NCBI GenBank assembly: GCA_934401725.1
Contig: CAKRSS010000027.1
Coordinates: forward strand, 1-26,487
From: an uncultured Eubacteriales bacterium
GTDB lineage: Bacteria > Bacillota > Clostridia > Oscillospirales > CAG-272
Direction: 5' to 3'
DNA: 26,487 nucleotides
The stretch's first letter is position 1; every line of letters begins with the position of its first letter. Both the position numbers and the translations under genes were made by a program. A model generated the notes under the pieces. That model was not told where the DNA came from. It saw nothing but the letters and a program-made list of their open reading frames with translations, and did no database searches. Shown in pieces: positions 1 through 8,993 of the stretch.

Positions 1-2449
1 CCTCGCGGAGGATGGTGCGCGCCTCGTCGGCGCACTCGCGCGATGCCTCAATAATCAGCTCGTCGTGAACCTGCAATATAAGCTTCGCGTCGATACCCGA
101 TTCACGCAGGCGCTTCTCGACGTTTATCATTGCAATCTTTATTATATCGGCCGCGGAGCCCTGAATGGGACTGTTCATTGCGACACGCTCGCCAAACGCG
201 CGAAGTTGATGCTTCGACGACGCCAGTTCTGTAATATAGCGTCGCCGCCCGAATATCGTGGTGACGTAGCCGTCCTCATAGGCGCGGCGGATGGTCTGCT
301 TGAGGTATGCGTCAATGGCCGGGTAGCTCGCGAGGTAGTCACCGATGTAGCGCTTGGCCTGCGCGACCGAAATCCCGAGGTCCTGCGACAGCGAATACTC
401 ACCGATGCCGTACATAATGCCGAAATTGACCGCCTTTGCGCGCTTGCGGAGTTCGGGCGTCACCTCATCGGGCGTAACGCCGAAAACGGTGGCGGCGGTG
501 CTTGTGTGAATGTCAGCGCCGGACAGAAACGCGCTTATCATATTCTCGTCGCCCGAAATGGCGGCGAGCAGGCGGAGCTCAATCTGCGAATAGTCAGCGT
601 CGATGAGCACGTAACGCTCGTCGCGCGGCACAAAGAACCGCCTCAGCTCGCGCCCGAGCTCGGTGCGGACGGGGATGTTCTGAAGATTCGGATCCGTCGA
701 CGAAAGCCGCCCGGTCGCGGTGCCGGTCTGCTTGAAATTGGTGTGCACGTGAGCCGTGCTGTCGGCAACCTTGAGCAGACCGTCAACGTAGGTGCTCTTC
801 AGCTTGGTGACCTGGCGATAGTCGAGGATGTCCTCGATTATCGGGTGGTACGGGCGCAGCTTATTGAGTATCTCCGCGCCGGTTGAAAATCCTGTCTTGG
901 TCTTTTTGTCGACCGGCAGTCCGAGGCGGACAAACAGAACCTCGCCGAGCTGCTTTGGCGAGTTGATATTGAACTCGCCGCCTGCATGGTAGAAAATGCG
1001 CTCCTCCAGCTCGTGCGCGACCTGCGACAGCTTCTCGCCGTACCTTTCGATACCGGCGCAGTCAACCTTGAAGCCGACCTGCTCCATATTGCACAGCACC
1101 GCGGCAAGCGGCATTTCGATGTCGTAGAGCAGTTTCTCCTGTCCGCTCTCGCGCACCTTCTCGACAAGAACCGGCTCGAGCTCCATCACGTAGCTAACCG
1201 CCGAAATCCTCTCGTCCATAACCTTACCGAGGTGCTCCATGACGAGTCGCGGCAAATCAAAGCTGCTGTCACCAGAGTTCACGACGTAGGCAGCGAGCAT
1301 GGTGTCAACCGCGCACGCACGCCACAAAACGCCAATTTCATCGATTTTTTTGTAGATATTTTTGCAATCGTGACATATAATCTGATGCACATCAAGAAAT
1401 TTGCCGAGGTCTTCCGGATTGCCGACGTAGCAGTAAACCCGCTCGCCGTCGCACAGCATTATGTCCTCGCCCTGCACGTCAAGCGCGATTTTCCCGCATT
1501 TGAGTTCAAGAAGCGCCGCGCCGTCAAGCTCGGTGACGCTGACCTCCGCCTGCGCGTCCGTCTCAGGCGCACCGTCCACACCAACCTCATTCTCAAGGCC
1601 GAAACGCTTGATAAATCCCGAAAACTCCAACCGTGTGAATAGCTCACGCGCCGCATGGCGGTCAAGCTGACCGTTCCCAAGCGACGATGGCTCCGGCATG
1701 TCCGGAACCTTGCGGCATATCGTCGCGAGCTTGCGCGACATGAAGGCTGAATCGCGCCCCGCGCTCAGCTTGGAGTGCATCGACGCCGTAAATCCGGCGC
1801 TCTCAAGCCCGTCGTACAGCGCGTCGAGCGTGCCGAACTGCGAGATGTACTTCAGCGCCGTCTTCTCGCCAATCCCCGGCACTCCGGGAATGTTGTCCGA
1901 CGAGTCTCCCATAAGCGCCTTAACGTCGACAAACTGCTCCGGCGTCACGCCGTACTCCTCGATGAAGTGGGGGCGGTCAAACCTGACCGTGCCCTTGTTC
2001 GTCTCGAGCAAAACCGTCGTCCGCTCACCGATAAGCTGGAGCGAGTCGCGGTCGCCCGTAACGACATAAGACTCTATTCCCTCTTTGTCCGCCTCGGCCG
2101 ACAGTGTGCCGAGTATGTCGTCTGCCTCGTAGCCCTCGAGGCTTAAAAGTGTGAAGCCAAGCGCCTTCGCGCATTCGCGCGCAGGCTCAAACTGCATCGC
2201 CAGCTCCTCGGGCATGGCGCGGCGCCCTGCCTTATAGTCGGCGTACATCTTGTGACGGAAGGTAGGCGCCTTGAGGTCGAATGCAATCGCGCAATAGTCG
2301 GGATGCAGCGCGTCGAGGTGCTTTAGCAGTATATTTATCATGCCGAAGATGGCATTGGTATGCAATCCGTACGAGGTAGTCAGCGGACGTATGCCGTAAA
2401 AAGCCCGGTTTATGATACTGTTGCCGTCAACTATCAGCATTTTCTTCAT
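1..2449 (-). CDS. polA: DNA polymerase I (3' end outside window)
   Basis: DNA polymerase I fills gaps during lagging-strand maturation and excision repair. Reading in one open frame from ATG at 2449, 816 codons are present. The N-terminus (MKKMLIVDGNS) begins the 5'-nuclease domain, which carries the helix-hairpin-helix stretch ALMGDSSDNIPGVPGIGEK. The polymerase domain has motif A (VLIDADYSQIELRLLAAIS) and motif C (LQVHDELIIE), so only roughly the last 30 residues are missing. The 3'-5' exonuclease region is present but decayed: the expected DxE metal motif reads ALDVQGEDIML. This suggests no proofreading, as in Bacillus-type enzymes. A GGAAGG site lies 9 nt before the ATG. The gene follows the PHP protein by 56 bp with no convincing promoter between, so it is probably read from the upstream operon. 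Confidence 0.97.
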   Translation of the reverse strand, partial: MKKMLIVDGNSIINRAFYGIRPLTTSYGLHTNAIFGMINILLKHLDALHPDYCAIAFDLKAPTFRHKMYADYKAGRRAMPEELAMQFEPARECAKALGFTLLSLEGYEADDILGTLSAEADKEGIESYVVTGDRDSLQLIGERTTVLLETNKGTVRFDRPHFIEEYGVTPEQFVDVKALMGDSSDNIPGVPGIGEKTALKYISQFGTLDALYDGLESAGFTASMHSKLSAGRDSAFMSRKLATICRKVPDMPEPSSLGNGQLDRHAARELFTRLEFSGFIKRFGLENEVGVDGAPETDAQAEVSVTELDGAALLELKCGKIALDVQGEDIMLCDGERVYCYVGNPEDLGKFLDVHQIICHDCKNIYKKIDEIGVLWRACAVDTMLAAYVVNSGDSSFDLPRLVMEHLGKVMDERISAVSYVMELEPVLVEKVRESGQEKLLYDIEMPLAAVLCNMEQVGFKVDCAGIERYGEKLSQVAHELEERIFYHAGGEFNINSPKQLGEVLFVRLGLPVDKKTKTGFSTGAEILNKLRPYHPIIEDILDYRQVTKLKSTYVDGLLKVADSTAHVHTNFKQTGTATGRLSSTDPNLQNIPVRTELGRELRRFFVPRDERYVLIDADYSQIELRLLAAISGDENMISAFLSGADIHTSTAATVFGVTPDEVTPELRKRAKAVNFGIMYGIGEYSLSQDLGISVAQAKRYIGDYLASYPAIDAYLKQTIRRAYEDGYVTTIFGRRRYITELASSKHQLRAFGERVAMNSPIQGSAADIIKIAMINVEKRLRESGIDAKLILQVHDELIIEASRECADEARTILRE

Positions 2450-2505
2450 AATGTTTTACCTTCCGAATCAATATGGAATTCTCTGTCCGAAAATTATTCC
2501 CGGAA

Positions 2506-5500
2506 TTATTCTCCGTGATACGCTCCCGGAGACGGCACAGCGTTGCACGCAAGCATTTTCTGCTTGCCCGTCAGCGTCGGGTCGGTCGAGAATGTGATGG
2601 CGCGATCCGTATGCAGATCGGTGCCTGGAAACTGCTTGAAATCGTACTCGCAGCGCACGAGCATTTCCTTGTCGAACGTAATGTCAAGCCGACGCGCGTT
2701 TCCCGAGTTGTCGAGCACGGGAATCTCGGTCACGAGCAGGTCCTCACCCTCGCGAAGCATCGCGCCGTAGCGGCGGTCAAAATCCTCAGACTCAAGCACG
2801 GCCCCGGCGGGACGAACCCAAACGGTCAACACACCGCCAGCTTTGATTGTCTGCCCGGAGAAGCGCAGAATGTTGACCTCCTGCGGCTGCTTACCCGTCG
2901 TTACCCACAGGCGGGCGGCGTAGCCGTCGAGGCAGATGTCGCGACCGGACATGTTATAAATCTGAAAATACTTGAACGGGTTGTCGATAACATTGCCCGC
3001 GCGGTCGACAGTCTCGCTGCTCGCAGCCAGTATCTCGCTTATTGCGAGCGGCGACAACGTGACGCAATCCGTCTCTACATACCTGCTGCGACCGGCTGTC
3101 CCACGCGCAATGACAGATGCACGCCGCATTCCGGCAACATCCGGCAGCTCGCAGCTGACGCTCGCCGTAGCTCCCGCGGGGAGCACGGGCAGCTTGACGG
3201 TGCGGTACGGAACCGTGTGCTCGGTGTCAAAGCCGGACACTGGCGTGAGGTAAAAGTCGACCTTAACGTCGCGCATACAGCCGTCAGAGCTGTTTTTCAG
3301 CTTTGCCGTCACGACGTGAGGCCGGTAATCGTCCCCTCCGCGGCGGTGCTCGAGCCGATCGAGCTTCAGCGGCGACTCGTTCTCAATCCAGACAGGCGAC
3401 GTAACCGTGTACCTGCCGGGAGCGGTTATTTTGAGGTAGTAATAGTCATATTCGCACGGCACAGTCAAGCGCAGTCTGTACGACTGGAGCGCGCCGGCGT
3501 TGACGGACGCCACAACGATATTGTCCTCACCAACGAGTGCAATATTGCCGATTCCGGCCTCACATTCCGTGAAAATGTCCGCCTCAACGCGCAGTTTTTC
3601 TTTGGCTGTGATGCGTGAGCCCATCCATTCGCCGTTGATTTTGAAGCGCACCTTCATGGTCGTGTCGCCGGTCGAGTAGGTACGGCGACGACGGAATGCG
3701 TCCATGATATTGTCGCGTGTCAGCGCCGGTGCAAGCACGTACGTGGTGGACGGCGTAGCGGTCGTCCAGTTGTAACCGTGGTTGTCCTCGTTGAATGCGG
3801 GCGAGGCGTGCCAGCCGAACGACAGAAGATTGGCATACTCGCGGTCATATCCCGCGCCCTTTATCTCGGAAAGACACACGGCGCGGTCGGCATCAGGTGA
3901 GTAATCGTCAAAGTCGTGGAAGTTGCCCCACGCAAGATTGGGGTGGTTGAACATTGCCACCGCCAAACGGTCGCGGCGCAAAAGCCCGTATAGCTCGTGT
4001 ATGCCATTGTTGTGAATGTCGCCTTCCATCCAGTCGGTGCCAAGCACGTTCATGTGCCCCCACAGCGCGCAGGTGTTGTTCCACGTCATCTCGAAGCCGT
4101 AAAGCGCGGCAAAGCGCCCCGGCTCATTGTACTTGTCGGCAATGTCTATCTGACGGTGGTACAGCTCGTCAGTTATATAGTGCGAGTGCTCGGTCAGCGC
4201 GAAGAAATCAACGCCGCCGACGTCGCGCGCATACGCCATGGCCTCATCCGGCGTTGCGATGCCGTCCGAGAACGCCGTGTGCGCATGAACCTCGCCGTGA
4301 TACAGCTGCAGCTCGTCCGGGCGGCATATCGAAAACTCTATTTTGCGGTAGGTTTTGTTCCCTTCCTTATCGCACAGCATAATCTCGTAGCTGTGCGCGC
4401 CGTAGCGCAGCGGACGCGTCGGCGTGTAGCTCACGCGATCAGACTCCCAATGCGCCTGCTCGGTCACATTCTTGCGGTCGACGCAGAACACTGATGCCGA
4501 AAGGTTCACCCCCGATGCGTCGCCGAAGCAGACGGCGAGTGTGGGTGTTCTCGTATCGTCATAGCCGTAACCGCTCTCAGGAAACGCACGCGTTATGAAC
4601 GGCCCGCGACGGTCGCGCAGGCGGGTTGTCAGCGGCTCGGAACGGCTGCCAAGCACAGTCCACCGAACACCGTCGTAGATATTTATGGTGTAGCACAGTC
4701 GGTTGAGCGCGAAAATGTCGCGCTCGGGCAGCATGGCAGACCACGCCCCGTCCGACTCGTGCGCATCATAGCGGCGCAGCTTGCCGTCGGCGAGCTTGAG
4801 TTCGATATATGCGTCAGCGACAAGGCTGCCGTCAACAACAAAATTCAGGGAGGTAAAAGCGCCCGCCGCATTGACAGTCACGTCAGCGTCAAGCGGCACA
4901 ATCGCCGGGCACGCGCGGCTGATAACCGGAACTGCCTGCCCGCGGTCGAGAATACCGGGGGTCATGAGCGCCTTGTGGTTTATACTGATTCCGCTTGCAG
5001 GGCGGCGCACATCGATAGTCCAGAGCGACGAATATCTGACCGGCGTATCGCGGTTGCCGTCGTCGGTCAGGTTGTACACCATGCTAAAGACCGCCATCTC
5101 AAGTCCGTTTTCGGGCTGAGCCTCGCGCGGTGCGACAATCAGTGTCGTCGTCTCGTTCTTGACCGGCAGACGGTTCATTCTCTCGAGCGCCACATACGCG
5201 CCGCTCGCCTCGTCGAGGCGGCTCGCCTCTACGGGAATCAGACGGAAGTCCGTGTTCGCAAGATCGAACGCGGGCTTCGGAAAGTCTGCCATCGCGGCCT
5301 CAACAAAGCCCTCACGGCAGAGCCACTTGGGGTCTCCGGACTTATGGTGCTGTGGCAGCAGCGGCCATATAGCCGCAACCTCGCCGGAGGCAAGCGTCTC
5401 GACACCCGGCGTCTCAGCGAGGTACAGTGAGCAGACGTAGTCCCCCACTGACGGCGACGCGCCGTTGTAGGCCATGAATTTGTAGTCGTACAGGTCGACA

Positions 5501-5904
5501 GGCGCGGCCGAGGGGTTCATGACCTCAATAAACAGCGTCAGCCCCGCGCCCTTGGGGCGCGCAAAAAACTCGGTCACGCACAGCGGCGGCATTACGCCAA
5601 CCGACGCGACCCCGACACGATAGTCCTCGCTCACAGCGTCACCACACTCGAAGTGATAGCTCACCTCGTCGGCGGATTCGAATATCTCAGCCGGGACATC
5701 CACAGAATAAACCGAAAGTACACGGTCGTTCGCTTCATAAGCTGCGCCGCGCGTCATACAGACGCGCGTGTCACGCTCACCTGCACGAAGCAGGAGACTG
5801 ACTTCGCCGCAAACATCGCGGTCTGCGCAGGCAACGCTCACGCGCCACGCCTGCCCCCGGACTACAAATCCGGGGACGGCGTGATAAAACTTCATTTTTC
5901 CCAT
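2506..5904 (-). CDS. PHP-domain metallohydrolase (CehA/McbA-like) with lamin-tail-like domains
   Basis: This 1132-residue protein has a PHP-type metal-dependent hydrolase core at about 530-745. Visible metal ligands are HGEVHAH (536-542), SDG (546-548), TEHSH (571-575), E605, H617, the HP of FNHPN (654) and EDNHG (706-710). This pattern fits the CehA/McbA family of phosphoesterase-like hydrolases. An N-terminal beta-rich segment at about 108-260 (VTEFFARP, EVMNPSAAPVDLYDY) and a C-terminal one at about 952-1125 (ISEILA, QIYNMSGRDICLDGY) look like lamin-tail domains. An Ig-like segment at about 430-528 precedes the hydrolase, and a CARDB-like segment at about 845-945 follows it. No signal peptide or membrane helix is seen, which is odd for a protein with such adhesive-type domains. 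It starts 22 bp after the GH20 gene. M4 is an alternative start. The substrate is unknown. Confidence 0.85.
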   Translation of the reverse strand: MGKMKFYHAVPGFVVRGQAWRVSVACADRDVCGEVSLLLRAGERDTRVCMTRGAAYEANDRVLSVYSVDVPAEIFESADEVSYHFECGDAVSEDYRVGVASVGVMPPLCVTEFFARPKGAGLTLFIEVMNPSAAPVDLYDYKFMAYNGASPSVGDYVCSLYLAETPGVETLASGEVAAIWPLLPQHHKSGDPKWLCREGFVEAAMADFPKPAFDLANTDFRLIPVEASRLDEASGAYVALERMNRLPVKNETTTLIVAPREAQPENGLEMAVFSMVYNLTDDGNRDTPVRYSSLWTIDVRRPASGISINHKALMTPGILDRGQAVPVISRACPAIVPLDADVTVNAAGAFTSLNFVVDGSLVADAYIELKLADGKLRRYDAHESDGAWSAMLPERDIFALNRLCYTINIYDGVRWTVLGSRSEPLTTRLRDRRGPFITRAFPESGYGYDDTRTPTLAVCFGDASGVNLSASVFCVDRKNVTEQAHWESDRVSYTPTRPLRYGAHSYEIMLCDKEGNKTYRKIEFSICRPDELQLYHGEVHAHTAFSDGIATPDEAMAYARDVGGVDFFALTEHSHYITDELYHRQIDIADKYNEPGRFAALYGFEMTWNNTCALWGHMNVLGTDWMEGDIHNNGIHELYGLLRRDRLAVAMFNHPNLAWGNFHDFDDYSPDADRAVCLSEIKGAGYDREYANLLSFGWHASPAFNEDNHGYNWTTATPSTTYVLAPALTRDNIMDAFRRRRTYSTGDTTMKVRFKINGEWMGSRITAKEKLRVEADIFTECEAGIGNIALVGEDNIVVASVNAGALQSYRLRLTVPCEYDYYYLKITAPGRYTVTSPVWIENESPLKLDRLEHRRGGDDYRPHVVTAKLKNSSDGCMRDVKVDFYLTPVSGFDTEHTVPYRTVKLPVLPAGATASVSCELPDVAGMRRASVIARGTAGRSRYVETDCVTLSPLAISEILAASSETVDRAGNVIDNPFKYFQIYNMSGRDICLDGYAARLWVTTGKQPQEVNILRFSGQTIKAGGVLTVWVRPAGAVLESEDFDRRYGAMLREGEDLLVTEIPVLDNSGNARRLDITFDKEMLVRCEYDFKQFPGTDLHTDRAITFSTDPTLTGKQKMLACNAVPSPGAYHGE

Positions 5905-5926
5905 ATTTATCGTGTTACCCAGCGGC

Positions 5927-7813
5927 TCAGAGCAATCCGGGGGTTACGTTGCGGTTCCAAAGCATGCAGCTGATGTAGGGCAGCTTTGTACCGTCGTACG
6001 TCTTGCCGTCAAAGGACAGCACGGGCTGCTCCAGCTCCTCAATGCGGTCGATCTTGCCGTTCACATAGTCGGAAAGGCGCATTGCTGTGGAGTTGAGCCG
6101 CTCACGCAGACCGCCGAGGCGGAGCTCCTGCGTCGAGAAGCCGAAGGTCTTGTTCTCGAGGTACCACTGATGACGGAAGGCCTTGATAAAGTCGTCGAGC
6201 TCGCTGACCATGGCGGGAATTTTGTTGTCAGCCATGTCGGCAAGCGCGGCGCGGTCGCCGTCGAGGTAGTAGCGTCTCGCTCTGATGCTGACGTCACACT
6301 TGTCAGCAAGGAAGACGCACAGCTTTGCCAGCGTGTCGAACATGTATCCGAAGTTGGGGTCGTCGACGTACTGCTCCAGCCGACGCGCCGCAGCCGCAAA
6401 ACCGGCGGGCGTCTTTTCAGGGTCCATCTGGACGTCAAGAAGTCCCTCAAGCGGGTCGTTAAAGGTAAGATAGCGGCAGGGGTTGACCGGATGGCCGATC
6501 TCAACCGTCACGCCGGGCATTTCGTTGGGGGCGTCGAGCGTCAGCAGCGCCTTGTAGCCGATACCGAGCGACATCATACCTCTCTTCTCCAGCTTTTCGT
6601 CATTGACCGACGGCGCATAGGCACGCTCCGCAAAATACAGCAGCGACGCCAGCGCCGAGAACTGCGCCGCCTCGCCGCCGTTGTCGCCCCACGAGGTGAC
6701 GATGACGTTGTCTACTCCGCGGTCGGCACAGACATCAAGCTGCATTGCAGTCGACGCGACCGAGAAGGTGTTGTGCGGAGCAAAGCCCGACCACTTCCAG
6801 GCGCCGCCCGCAAACGCGACGGGATTGTGGAATTTGAGATGGCAATCAAGCATATGCGAGAAAATGCCAGAGTCGAGCGAATAGTAGTCCCAATAAATGA
6901 GCGTGAGGTTCTCGGGAACCTTGTCGATTATCTCCTGCGCAATCTCGCCCTCACGGACGCGGTAAGCGCCGTTGAAGGCCATGCGGAAGAACATGTCGCT
7001 CCAGATCATGGGATGGAAGCCGTTGTCAGTGCATATTTTGACGACGCGGTCAAGGTGCTCCAGCATGACATCCGAAGAAGGACGGTATCCGTTCTTCAGC
7101 AGATAGTTGCCGCGACCGAGCATGTGCGCCTCGTCCATGCCGATGTTGATTCTGCGTGAACGGAAGCACTCGGCGCAGGTCTTCATGATGGCATCGATAA
7201 AGGCGTATGTGCGCTCGTCGCCCACCATAAGTATATCGCCGGTGTCCTGGAACGGGAAGCCGGGCCAACGAAGAGCGGTAGTCAGATGTGCCAGCGTCTG
7301 GACGCAAGGGATGACCTCGATGCCGAGGTCGTAGGCGTAGTCGTCAATCTCCTTGAGCTCGTCGTGCGAGAAGCGTCCGCGCATGTGTCCGAAGTAGGGG
7401 TAGCCGGGCAGCTCAAACGTGTCCTCGGTGTAGAGCATCAGGCTGTCGTAGCCCATGAGCGCCATGTAGCGCAGCATTCTCTTGGCCGTCGGCATATTGT
7501 AAACCGCGTTGCGCGACATATCCGCCATGTAGCACAGCATGCTGAGATTGGGTGTCTCAACGACCGCCTCGCAGCCGTCAAGAATCTCCGGCAGGTAGGA
7601 GAGCATACGGAACAACTGATGCTCGCGAATATATGTGATAACTATTGCGTCGCCGTCGCGCTCGATAGCAAGGCGGTCGCCACGTCTGACGCGCACCTCA
7701 GTGCCGCCGCCACAGCAGCAACAGCCAATCTCAATCCCCAACTGCGGTGCGACATAGCTCACGCCGCGCGAAAGTCTGTCGTCCAGACCGGTAAATCTAA
7801 CTTTGTGTGACAT
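5927..7813 (-). CDS. Glycoside hydrolase family 20 beta-N-acetylhexosaminidase
   Basis: GH20 enzymes remove terminal beta-linked N-acetylglucosamine or N-acetylgalactosamine by substrate-assisted catalysis. The catalytic Asp-Glu pair is in INIGMDEAH (D227-E228). Further family landmarks are TPNLSMLCYMADMSRNA (barrel entry), YTEDTFELPGYPYFG, IYWDYYS and TSWGDNGGEA. The 628-residue length and domain layout resemble the cytoplasmic GcnA-type enzymes of streptococci. No signal peptide is present, so it probably acts on imported oligosaccharides or recycled wall fragments. Four consecutive cysteines (31-34) followed by GGG lie in the N-terminal domain and are unusual. An AAGGAG site precedes ATG at 7813. 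It sits 17 bp after the nucleoside hydrolase gene in one operon. Confidence 0.92.
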   Translation of the reverse strand: MSHKVRFTGLDDRLSRGVSYVAPQLGIEIGCCCCGGGTEVRVRRGDRLAIERDGDAIVITYIREHQLFRMLSYLPEILDGCEAVVETPNLSMLCYMADMSRNAVYNMPTAKRMLRYMALMGYDSLMLYTEDTFELPGYPYFGHMRGRFSHDELKEIDDYAYDLGIEVIPCVQTLAHLTTALRWPGFPFQDTGDILMVGDERTYAFIDAIMKTCAECFRSRRINIGMDEAHMLGRGNYLLKNGYRPSSDVMLEHLDRVVKICTDNGFHPMIWSDMFFRMAFNGAYRVREGEIAQEIIDKVPENLTLIYWDYYSLDSGIFSHMLDCHLKFHNPVAFAGGAWKWSGFAPHNTFSVASTAMQLDVCADRGVDNVIVTSWGDNGGEAAQFSALASLLYFAERAYAPSVNDEKLEKRGMMSLGIGYKALLTLDAPNEMPGVTVEIGHPVNPCRYLTFNDPLEGLLDVQMDPEKTPAGFAAAARRLEQYVDDPNFGYMFDTLAKLCVFLADKCDVSIRARRYYLDGDRAALADMADNKIPAMVSELDDFIKAFRHQWYLENKTFGFSTQELRLGGLRERLNSTAMRLSDYVNGKIDRIEELEQPVLSFDGKTYDGTKLPYISCMLWNRNVTPGLL

Positions 7814-7830
7814 GGTTGTTCTCCTTGAAT

Positions 7831-8718
7831 TTATTTATTTGACAGTTTGGTAAACAAATCGGCATACACCGGGTCGCGGGACAGCTTGTTTACATATATG
7901 TACTGCTCACGCTCGGTGTTGAAGGCATAGCGCCCTTCCATAGTGACATAGGGGCGCGGGATTATCGAATAACGGAAGGCCTCGGGGCGCACAAGCACCG
8001 CCACAGCAGTCACGTCCCACACGACCTTGGACCAGCCGTAGGGCTTTTTGGTGTACGAACGCACGATGTCAACCAGATAATCGCACAGCTCGTTCTTGCC
8101 GCGCAGGTAGTACTCGAGCTCGGGTATGGTCGTTACAAACTCTGTGCACATACCGGCGCACGGTATCTGAATGAGCGGCACCCCGGAGTCAAAAACAACC
8201 TGCGCAGACATCACATCCTGATAAAGATTGAACTCTTTTGTGTCCTTATATGTCAATGCGTGACCTCCGAGCCAGATGACGACCGCCTTCTTGGCTATCT
8301 CCGGACACTTGATTATTGCGGACGCGACGTTTGTGATCGCGCCGATTGCAACGATATAAATGCGCTCATCAGAGTTCATAACGGTGTTTATAATGTTCTC
8401 CGCCGCCTCGCTCTCGACCGGCGTTTTCTTGTCGGCAAGGAAGCTCTCGGAGCCCTTATAATAAGGAATGTTTGCGTTCGGGTCGACCAGGTGCATGATT
8501 CGCTGAATCTCGTTGTAGCTCTTCATCATTCCGTCAGCGGCGCTGGTTGAGCGCGAATTGAGGAAGGGTGCGGCGTTGACGCTGAGCAGTTTGACGCGCT
8601 CCGGCGACAGCATGGCGTAGGCCAGCGCGAACTGGTCGTCGATCTCATTATAGGTGTCGGTGTCAAGAATGATGTTTTTGACTGTCGGACTCTTTATGTC
8701 CTGAAGAATATCCTGCAT
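7831..8718 (-). CDS. Inosine/uridine-preferring nucleoside hydrolase family protein
   Basis: This 295-residue enzyme belongs to the family that cleaves the N-glycosidic bond of nucleosides to free base and ribose using calcium. The calcium-binding N-terminal motif is ILDTDTYNEIDDQFALA (about 18-34), a variant of DTDPGxDDAxA with an inserted NEI found in a branch of the family. EFNLYQD (about 162-168) matches the ribose-binding EFN segment, and the C-terminal WSKVVWDVTAV supplies the second catalytic Asp. All key residues appear present. The start is ATG at 8718, with AAGGAG 9 nt upstream. It is the first gene of the operon with GH20, PHP hydrolase and polA, and a good sigma-A-type promoter lies just ahead. 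Ribonucleosides are the family's usual substrates. The exact substrate here is not predictable. Confidence 0.9.
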   Translation of the reverse strand: MQDILQDIKSPTVKNIILDTDTYNEIDDQFALAYAMLSPERVKLLSVNAAPFLNSRSTSAADGMMKSYNEIQRIMHLVDPNANIPYYKGSESFLADKKTPVESEAAENIINTVMNSDERIYIVAIGAITNVASAIIKCPEIAKKAVVIWLGGHALTYKDTKEFNLYQDVMSAQVVFDSGVPLIQIPCAGMCTEFVTTIPELEYYLRGKNELCDYLVDIVRSYTKKPYGWSKVVWDVTAVAVLVRPEAFRYSIIPRPYVTMEGRYAFNTEREQYIYVNKLSRDPVYADLFTKLSNK

Positions 8719-8751
8719 GTGAAAATGCTCCTTATATATTATTACGGTTGC

Positions 8752-8780
8752 ATTATATCACGCCAGTCGTGCATATTCAA
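8752..8780 (-). promoter_or_regulatory. Sigma-A-type promoter for nucleoside hydrolase operon
   Basis: On the minus strand, TTGAAT (8775-8780) is followed after exactly 17 nt by a perfect TATAAT (8752-8757). TG one base ahead of it gives an extended -10. The start codon of the nucleoside hydrolase lies 34 nt downstream. Confidence 0.75.
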
Positions 8781-8806
8781 CCGCCGCCGCGCAATGCGAC
8801 CGTTTA

Positions 8807-8833
8807 TTGCTGATTTTCAGCCATTTTCAGCAA
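8807..8833. promoter_or_regulatory. Palindromic operator candidate upstream of nucleoside hydrolase operon
   Basis: TTGCTGA and TCAGCAA form a perfect 7-bp inverted repeat around a 13-bp centre. The stretch also reads as a tandem GCTGAAAAT repeat on the minus strand. It lies about 27 bp upstream of the -35 box, a position suited to an activator or a looping repressor. The cognate protein is unknown. Confidence 0.4.
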
Positions 8834-8852
8834 CTTTTCTGTTCCCTGTTGT

Positions 8853-8888
8853 AAAAAACACCTTGAGTTTATCGGGCTCAAGGTGTTT
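8853..8888 (-). terminator. Rho-independent terminator, second after ftsZ
   Basis: Arms AAACACCTTGAG and CTCAAGGTGTTT (8877-8888 and 8856-8867) pair perfectly over 12 bp with a 9-nt loop. On the minus strand the hairpin runs into TTTTTT. It ends ftsZ transcription before the nucleoside hydrolase promoter. Confidence 0.9.
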
Positions 8889-8910
8889 CGGGACGTACGC
8901 CTCCTATCGT

Positions 8911-8993
8911 CGCAGCGTCACCGCGCGGCAAATGTCCGGCAAAACGTATAAAGACTTCACCGCGCCATCCGTGTGTCGCGCAGTGATGCCTAA
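8911..8993. repeat. Imperfect palindrome of the CTTAAG intergenic repeat family
   Basis: The left arm (8911-8940, GCGTCACCGCGCGGCAAATG) is an inverted, diverged copy of the right arm (8955-8993, ending CGCGCAGTGATGCC). The right arm matches the arms at 25801-25841, 25975-26007 and 26118-26154 (consensus CGCGCC...GCGCGGTGATGCCTTAAG). Here the terminal CTTAAG has decayed to CCTAAA and runs into the first ftsZ terminator. Confidence 0.5.

Noticed and set aside
2450..2505. Separate promoter for polA in the short gap
   Set aside because: Only a direct repeat AATAATT was found; no paired -35/-10 with acceptable spacing.
5912..7159. 415-codon plus-strand open frame opposite GH20
   Set aside because: Mirror frame of a confident gene; no independent coding signal.
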